From the NCBI RefSeq assembly GCF_003967015.1, contig NZ_AP017560.1, positions 3,470,048-3,534,047 on the forward strand: a stretch of DNA of 64,000 nt, read 5' to 3'. A model generated the notes under the pieces. It was given only the letters and a program-made list of their open reading frames with translations, was not told where the DNA came from and ran no database searches. The stretch is from Pseudanabaena sp. ABRG5-3 (GTDB lineage Bacteria; Cyanobacteriota; Cyanobacteriia; Pseudanabaenales; Pseudanabaenaceae). Within the stretch, counting starts at the first letter, position 1, and every line of letters begins with the position of its first letter. The translations under genes were made by a program, and so were the position numbers. Shown piece by piece: positions 59,021 through 64,000 of this stretch.

Positions 59021-60112
59021 ATGTTTTCAAGAAATTATTTGCAAAAATATCAGTTCAGCTTTTTTACCACAAGCTTACTTTTATTTGCAACGCCAACACC
59101 AGTTTTAGCCAAAATCGATACTTTTACTATTACTAATTTTAGATCTGGAGTTTGCAGACATGTTGAGTTTAACTCAAATCACTTCGATTGGGATACGCGC
59201 AGTCGTATTTCGATTGCTTCAGGTGAAACTATTACTGTCACTTTGTATGGACATGGAGCGGACTTTGCTCAAGATGCTATGGGCTACAACATTTATGAGT
59301 CTATAACGGGCAGAGGAACGACGACAGACTACAATGCTCCAATTTTTTTTGGTAGTAAATTAGCTAAGGGGTATGTCCATATAGACGTTAGAGCTGATCC
59401 ATCTCTTGGACTCGGTAACCGTAAAATAATAGTTAAATATCCGACTGGTCAAGAGAGTTTTACCCTTAGGGTCGTGGCTAACTGTGATGATTTAAGAAAT
59501 GCTCGCTATCGTAATCTTACAAACGCATCTCCATCTCCCCGACCTCCATCTCCCCGACCTCCATCTCCCCGACCTCCATCTCCCCCTAGTGGAGGATCTC
59601 CACGACAACCAGACTTGCAACCAGTTCTTATCTCCGCTCCATCTCCTATTACACGCTCGTTTAATGTAATATCCACACCAAGGGGAAATATGAACCAGGT
59701 TAGCAGTTTTTTCTGTAGTAATCTGCTAGTAAATACTCCAACTAATGTTGCTGTGCCAGATTTAACTTGGGGAGTGGTGGGTGTAAATCCTGAATTAGCA
59801 AATACTAGATTTCATGTGCAGTTGATTGATGCTCAAAGCAATAGCATTCTTGATACCTTAACTCTACCGCAGGGGTTCCCAGCAAATACTCCATTGGTTC
59901 AACGCAAAAATTATCCAGGTAGGGCTACATCACTTCGAGTCGTCTTAAATCCTAGATTTCAGTCTGGAGGAAGCGTACAAACGCCCATAGGTTGCTTTAC
60001 TGAACCTAATAGTACTCAGTCTTTAGATCCCAATGTGTTTTTGCTCAAAGTTGATCCTGATAACTTGATTAACGAAGGTGATAGAGAAAATAACAATGAA
60101 TTAACATTTTGA
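59021..60112 (+). CDS. Exported protein with SPRPP repeats
   Basis: A 363-residue exported protein. Signal peptide (about 1-30, cleavage after VLAK), a beta-rich N-terminal domain (about 33-170), a hinge of three SPRPP pentapeptides (PSPRPPSPRPPSPRPPSP), and a second beta-rich domain of about 170 residues, ending LINEGDRENNNELTF, similar to the acidic end of CARDB-type domains. It has two Cys in each half, consistent with disulfide pairs. No enzyme motif. I take ATG 59021 (MFSRNYL) over TTG 59012. Last gene of the exported group. Confidence 0.75.
   Translation: MFSRNYLQKYQFSFFTTSLLLFATPTPVLAKIDTFTITNFRSGVCRHVEFNSNHFDWDTRSRISIASGETITVTLYGHGADFAQDAMGYNIYESITGRGTTTDYNAPIFFGSKLAKGYVHIDVRADPSLGLGNRKIIVKYPTGQESFTLRVVANCDDLRNARYRNLTNASPSPRPPSPRPPSPRPPSPPSGGSPRQPDLQPVLISAPSPITRSFNVISTPRGNMNQVSSFFCSNLLVNTPTNVAVPDLTWGVVGVNPELANTRFHVQLIDAQSNSILDTLTLPQGFPANTPLVQRKNYPGRATSLRVVLNPRFQSGGSVQTPIGCFTEPNSTQSLDPNVFLLKVDPDNLINEGDRENNNELTF
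59526..59586 (+). repeat. Tandem 15-bp repeat coding for SPRPP
   Basis: Three complete and one partial copy of CCATCTCCCCGACCT. Such tandem repeats change length readily by slippage, altering the hinge without loss of frame. Confidence 0.8.
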
Positions 60113-60259
60113 CTTTTTTCTCAATTTTTCTATTGCATTAATTTAGATGAAATAGTTTCATTTAGTCTTAACAAGTTTTTAATAAGTTAACTAATGCACT
60201 ATTCTTAGATCTGTTTGTTTACTACGAGTTCATAAATTTATTGATTATTACTGAGACCT
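60113..60259. other. Intergenic, nothing recognised
   Basis: 147 AT-rich bases between the exported group and the Coq4-like gene, marking the right edge of the group. Confidence 0.4.
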
Positions 60260-60916
60260 ATGACTGATTCATTGGATGCTAAACAACAAAGAGAAGAAGC
60301 TCTGTTATCGGCATTTCTAGAAATGGTGCGATCGCCTGATGGTGATTTTGGTGTAATTGATCGCCTTGCGGCGGCGAGTGCAGATCTAGAAAGCTTACAG
60401 TTAATGATTCAGTATTTATCTAACCATCCTCAAGGGAAACTTGCTTTTGAGACCTATCCCCGTGTTGGTGAAGTTGATTTAGAACAACTTGCCCTTTTGC
60501 CAAGCTATACCCTTGGTTATGCCTATGCTCAGCATATGCGCCAAAACAATCTTAAGCCATTGCAAATTAAGCCTAGTACCAATGACTATGAGTTTTTAGG
60601 CGCACATATTACCGAAACCCATGATATTTGGCATGTGATTACGGGATTTGAAACCAATATTGTTGGTGAGATTCAGTTAGAAGCTTTCTATGTGTCCCAA
60701 ATGCGTTTCAGTCGATTCTGGTTAGCTTTAATCACCAAAAATCTCTTGAAAACTGTGGTCTATGATATTGAACGTTCTACGGAGTATATGGATGCAATTT
60801 CTCAGGGATGGCTTTTGGCAAAACATGCTAAACCTCTATTTGGGATAGATTGGAAACTTCTGTGGGAGAATCCTCTAACTGAGCTTCGCGATTCATTGAA
60901 TATCAAGATTTTATAA
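60260..60916 (+). CDS. Coq4-family protein
   Basis: A 218-residue Coq4-like protein. The conserved zinc-site motif HDxxHx(n)E is present as HDIWH (121-125) with E137 (IVGEIQL). In ubiquinone biosynthesis Coq4 acts in C1 decarboxylation-hydroxylation and organises the complex; cyanobacteria make plastoquinone, so its substrate here may be a quinone precursor or something else. No membrane segment except a weakly hydrophobic helix (FWLALITKNLL). Standalone, ATG start. Confidence 0.85.
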   Translation: MTDSLDAKQQREEALLSAFLEMVRSPDGDFGVIDRLAAASADLESLQLMIQYLSNHPQGKLAFETYPRVGEVDLEQLALLPSYTLGYAYAQHMRQNNLKPLQIKPSTNDYEFLGAHITETHDIWHVITGFETNIVGEIQLEAFYVSQMRFSRFWLALITKNLLKTVVYDIERSTEYMDAISQGWLLAKHAKPLFGIDWKLLWENPLTELRDSLNIKIL

Positions 60917-61323
60917 AATAATCATTTTGTAGAAGGCAAAATACTATTGTGATCGTCGCGATCGCACTATCTCTTTAGAAATAATTCTTTAGTATCATTT
61001 TTTAATCTCTATAAACGAAGCATATTGCAACTGTATTTAACAATACTTTACATAATCGTAAAATCAATGTAATGTTGTCTCCATGTTAAAAGTTGGTATA
61101 AATTTCCTTTTCGCTACTGTCCAGATCATGATTACTAATGGAGGTAATGTCATGACAGAACTAGGTACGCACTCGCAAAACTGATAAATGGCTTCATCGC
61201 GAGTTGTTAGGATTTTAGTCTCACAAAATTTACATTGCGAAGATTCGTACTAACGGCATAGGTTAGAGAATCTGCATCAGTTCCAATCGTAAAAAATAGT
61301 GAGACCTCAACATTGGAGGTTTT
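60917..61323. other. Leader region of the SDR gene with tiny open frames
   Basis: No conventional gene. A 10-codon frame (61152-61184, ATG with GGAGG at 61140-61144) and a 21-codon frame (61188-61253) follow one another. A weak stem ACCTC (61304-61308)/GAGGT (61316-61320) overlaps the Shine-Dalgarno of the SDR gene. Confidence 0.4.
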
Positions 61324-62097
61324 ATGAATGTACGAGGAAAAACGGCTCTGATTACAGGAGCTTCGAGGGGTATTGGTCGAGCGATCGCCTTAGAATTAGC
61401 TCAACAGGGTGTAAAGTGCTTGATTCTGGTTGCCCGCGATCAAGAACGCTTAAATTATCTAGCTTCCGAAATAGAAGATCTAGGAACAGAAGCTGTAAGT
61501 CTACCTTTAGACCTATCGCAAACGATTGAAGTAAATATTGCAATCGCCCAAGTATGGCGTGATTTTGGTCCAATCGATATTTTGATTAACTGTGCTGGCG
61601 TGGCGCATCAATCCTCATTTTTGCGATCGCGCTTTCAAGATGTACAGTCCGAAATCGAAGTCAATCTACTCGGTATGTACGCCATCACCAGAATGGTAGC
61701 GCGACGAATGGCAGTGCAGCGTCGAGGCAGCATCGTCAACGTGTCTAGCCTCATGGGTAAAGTCGCCGCCCCAACGATGGCGACCTATTCTGCGACCAAA
61801 TTTGCGATCGTTGGCTTCACTCAAGCTCTACGAGGAGAGTTAGCTGCTTACAACATCAAAGTATCGACTTTACTTCCCTCTCTCACAGATACGGACATGG
61901 CACAGGATTTGGAGTGGTTTCGCTGGGTTTCTCTCATGACTCCTAAGCAAGTCGCGAAGGCTCTCATCTCTGGATTAGAAAGAGAAGCGCCCGAAATTCT
62001 GGTTGGTTGGCAGAGCCATCTTGCAGTTTGGTGTCATCGACTCTTTCCATTCCTAATGGAAAAGATCTTGCTCATGGCTGCACCTAAAGTGATCTAA
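61324..62097 (+). CDS. Short-chain dehydrogenase/reductase
   Basis: A 257-residue classical SDR. Cofactor motif TGASRGIG (about 12-19), NCAG with the structural NNAG-type element (about 88-91), catalytic S-Y-K as VSSLMGK, YSATK (Y and K). The NADP preference is suggested by RDQE after the second strand (LILVARDQE). Substrate is unknown. The C-terminal region LAVWCHRLFPFLMEKILLMAAP is hydrophobic and may associate with membranes. GGAGGTTTT precedes the ATG. Confidence 0.88.
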   Translation: MNVRGKTALITGASRGIGRAIALELAQQGVKCLILVARDQERLNYLASEIEDLGTEAVSLPLDLSQTIEVNIAIAQVWRDFGPIDILINCAGVAHQSSFLRSRFQDVQSEIEVNLLGMYAITRMVARRMAVQRRGSIVNVSSLMGKVAAPTMATYSATKFAIVGFTQALRGELAAYNIKVSTLLPSLTDTDMAQDLEWFRWVSLMTPKQVAKALISGLEREAPEILVGWQSHLAVWCHRLFPFLMEKILLMAAPKVI

Positions 62098-62099
62098 GC

Positions 62100-62135
62100 A
62101 AAATGGATATCGCAACGCGATATCCATTTTGCTTA
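62100..62135. terminator. Palindrome after the SDR gene
   Basis: CAAAATGGATATCGC and its complement, directly after the stop. A second palindrome, CACAAGAAGCCTTTTGAAAT with its complement, follows at 62146-62202. Together they fill the gap to the convergent GNAT gene. Confidence 0.7.
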
Positions 62136-62224
62136 GGAAAAGAATCACAAGAAGCCTTTTGAAATCATTGCAAAGCAACGATTTCAAAAGGCTTCTTGTG
62201 GATTTGAGCGCAAAGCGCTCTACT

Positions 62225-62785
62225 CTAGAGAATAAAATCAAGCGATCGCGTAATTGCATACATCTTTACATCCCAAGGACGATTTTTTGTGAATACATAA
62301 TTATGCAGAATCCCTTCAAACTGCATTCCAGATTTTTCTAAAACTCTTGCTGAGCCAATATTATCAACGGCACAATATGCCTGAATCCTGAGCAAATGCA
62401 TCACATGAAACCCGAAAGCGATCGCTGCTTGTGCTGCTTCTGTCATTAATCCCTGTCCCCAATATTCCCTTGCTAGCACGTAACCCAATTCGGCACGGCG
62501 ATGGATTGACTCGGTGTGCAAACTACAAGTTCCGATTAGTTTGCCACTTTCTTTCTCAATGATTCCCCACTTCATGCCTCTGCCAGAACGATACATTTTA
62601 AAAGCTATGTTATTGAGATACTCGTAAGTATCCTGAATGGATTGATGATGATCCCATAGTGTGTACCTTGTCACTTGTGGATCGCTGGCATAGGCAAAAA
62701 TATCTTCGGCATCTTCAATGGTGATTTTCCGAAGCATCAGTCTTGGGGTTTGCAAAGTTAGCATTTGATCTGGCAGATCTAGCAT
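62225..62785 (-). CDS. GNAT N-acetyltransferase (RimJ/RimL-like)
   Basis: A 186-residue acetyltransferase of the RimJ/RimL type. TPRLMLRKITIEDAEDIFAYASDPQVTRYTLW is the common opening, the acetyl-CoA-binding stretch AELGYVLAREYWGQGLMTEAAQ has the [RQ]xxGx[GA] signature, and IQAYCAVDNIGSARVLEKSGMQFEG is the C-terminal motif. The acetyl acceptor is unknown; members modify ribosomal proteins or small amines. ATG start, monocistronic. Confidence 0.92.
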   Translation of the reverse strand: MLDLPDQMLTLQTPRLMLRKITIEDAEDIFAYASDPQVTRYTLWDHHQSIQDTYEYLNNIAFKMYRSGRGMKWGIIEKESGKLIGTCSLHTESIHRRAELGYVLAREYWGQGLMTEAAQAAIAFGFHVMHLLRIQAYCAVDNIGSARVLEKSGMQFEGILHNYVFTKNRPWDVKMYAITRSLDFIL

Positions 62786-62932
62786 GGTGATAGCTCTATA
62801 AATTTTCTACACAATGCTTTACATTTCACCTAGCATTACAGACTAAATGTAAAGTATTTATTTAGTGATAAACGCTTATAACAAATCCTCAGTCCAATTT
62901 CTGAAATATTTAGTAATTACAAAGAAACGATT

Positions 62933-63955
62933 ATGACTATCGCTCCTGTTGCTCCTAGTAAGGTTTTACCAAAAGTTCCTGTTGATTCTAAGACTCGTGT
63001 GAAACAATTCATGCAGAACTTACAAGACAGCATTTGCCAAGGCTTAGAGGAATTAGACGGCAAAGCTAAATTTAAACAAGATCAGTGGGAAAGACCTGAA
63101 GGCGGCGGCGGCAGATCTCGTGTAATTACTGATGGTGACTATTTCGATAAGGGTGGCGTAAATTTTTCTGAGGTGTTTGGCTCTCAATTGCCCCCCACCA
63201 TTTTGCGCCATCACCCAGAAGTTGCAGGCGAAACCTTCTACGCAACGGGTACTTCGATGGTGCTGCATCCCAAGAATCCCTATGCACCAACAGTCCATTT
63301 AAACTATCGTTATTTTGAAGCAGGTCCAATCTGGTGGTTTGGTGGTGGACTTGACCTCACCCCCTATTACGGTTTTGGCGAAGATGCTAAGCATTTGCAC
63401 ACTACACTCAAGGCTGCTTGCGATCGCCATAATCCTCATTACTATCCTGTGTTCAAGCAATGGTGTGATGATTACTTTTTCCTCAAGCACCGTGGTGAGA
63501 CTCGTGGAGTCGGTGGTATTTTCTTTGACTACCAAAATGGTGAAGAGGGACTTTATAAAAACAGTAATGACTCGACCACTGCTCAGGTCATGAGTGACGA
63601 GATCGGTGATGTGCCTCGTACTTGGGAAGAAATTTTTGCCTTTGTTCAAGACTGTGGTCATGCTTTCTTGCCTGCCTATACCCCGATCGCTAACCGTCGC
63701 CGCAATATGGAATTTGGCGATCGCGAGAAGCAATGGCAACTCTACCGTCGGGGACGCTATGTCGAATTTAACCTTGTCTACGATCGCGGTACTATCTTTG
63801 GTCTACAAACCAATGGACGTACTGAGTCAATTTTGATGTCACTTCCTCCTCTTGTACGTTGGGATTATGACTATCATCCTGAACCTAATACCCCTGAAGC
63901 TGAATTACACACAACCTTCTTAAAACCCCAAGACTGGGTTAACTGGCAAGCTTAA
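62933..63955 (+). CDS. hemF: Oxygen-dependent coproporphyrinogen III oxidase
   Basis: A 340-residue HemF, converting coproporphyrinogen III to protoporphyrinogen IX with O2 in haem and chlorophyll synthesis. Features: [13 protein letters not shown]-type N-terminal block, [10 protein letters not shown], the highly conserved [30 protein letters not shown] and [20 protein letters not shown]. All expected catalytic-site residues appear present. ATG start; stop TAA at 63953-63955 with a terminator right behind. Confidence 0.96.
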   Translation: MTIAPVAPSKVLPKVPVDSKTRVKQFMQNLQDSICQGLEELDGKAKFKQDQWERPEGGGGRSRVITDGDYFDKGGVNFSEVFGSQLPPTILRHHPEVAGETFYATGTSMVLHPKNPYAPTVHLNYRYFEAGPIWWFGGGLDLTPYYGFGEDAKHLHTTLKAACDRHNPHYYPVFKQWCDDYFFLKHRGETRGVGGIFFDYQNGEEGLYKNSNDSTTAQVMSDEIGDVPRTWEEIFAFVQDCGHAFLPAYTPIANRRRNMEFGDREKQWQLYRRGRYVEFNLVYDRGTIFGLQTNGRTESILMSLPPLVRWDYDYHPEPNTPEAELHTTFLKPQDWVNWQA

Positions 63956-63976
63956 TTTAATCGTTGGCTGATATAA

Positions 63977-64000
63977 AAAAGCACCCTAACGGGTGCTTTT
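63977..64000 (+). terminator. hemF terminator
   Basis: AAAAGCACCC, TAAC, GGGTGCTTTT at the window edge, right after the hemF stop; the U-run continues to the last base shown. Confidence 0.85.

Noticed and set aside
59526-59586. CRISPR-like direct repeats
   Set aside because: The 15-bp units are contiguous, without spacers, and translate as SPRPP; no cas genes are in the window.
1-64000. tRNA and rRNA genes
   Set aside because: I looked for T-arm (GGTTCGA-type) and anticodon-arm patterns in the gaps on both strands and found none convincing; a covariance-model scan would decide.

Overview
The window is chromosomal DNA from a cyanobacterium. The octamer GCGATCGC (HIP1) and its variants recur throughout, and several genes belong to cyanobacterial families: a PedR-type redox regulator, a Hlip-type chlorophyll-binding protein, a kinase-GUN4 fusion, a carotenoid CruF-type enzyme, an NblA-like small protein, a DUF1818 protein and an NB-ARC/WD40 protein ending in a typical cyanobacterial tail. 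Gene ends are very often marked by short perfect palindromes with cores such as CGCAAAGCG or GCGCTTCGCGC. Together with the gene content this suggests a Pseudanabaena-like filamentous, non-heterocystous lineage; that placement is inference.

Region by region. 1-11.2 kb: mostly minus-strand housekeeping (a PgpH-like 7TM-HD phosphohydrolase, RNase P RNA, a nuclease-like membrane protein, a HAD phosphatase, PedR, a DUF2232 protein, Lgt, a class I aminotransferase) with a plus-strand SpoIID-like protein and an NblA-like protein. 11.7-21.3 kb: sdhA, a pentapeptide-repeat protein, an ABC ATPase, a Hlip, the kinase-GUN4 fusion, a pterin dehydratase, galE and the rimP-nusA-ylxR operon. 21.7-33.9 kb: a 2x[4Fe-4S] ferredoxin, an exported protein with a PEP-CTERM-like sorting tail, glycosyltransferases, a large STAND/WD40 protein and an exopolysaccharide group (glycosyltransferase, Wzc-like tyrosine autokinase, initiating sugar transferase). 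34-44.4 kb: a thioredoxin-like ferredoxin, a universal stress protein, cysteine synthase and Nudix genes, cruF, a response regulator, rpoZ, DUF1818, Uma2-like and PD-(D/E)XK-like proteins, and leuS.

44.5-60.1 kb is the accessory part. It opens with a ParDE-type toxin-antitoxin pair convergent with a two-gene Septu-type anti-phage module (ptuA ATPase, ptuB HNH nuclease). Two tandem paralogous class III adenylate cyclases with GAF domains follow, then an S4 protein and prfC. An intact-looking IS630-family element has its transposase split across two frames at an A8 slippery run. Beyond it a LuxR-type regulator is divergent from five genes for exported proteins: two paralogous lipoproteins (the first with an in-frame TGA in its signal peptide), a papain-family cysteine protease, a protein with a triplicated Gly/Cys module plus Ig-like domains, and a protein with SPRPP repeats. 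I recognise no described system in this last group, and it is the best candidate for something new. 60.2-64 kb returns to ordinary genes (Coq4-like, SDR, GNAT, hemF).

Two families of roughly 75-115 bp palindromic elements with conserved outer arms and variable hairpin cores are scattered through intergenic DNA. Related short repeats have entered functional genes: the P12 arm of rnpB, the editing-domain region of leuS and the kinase domain of the GUN4 fusion.
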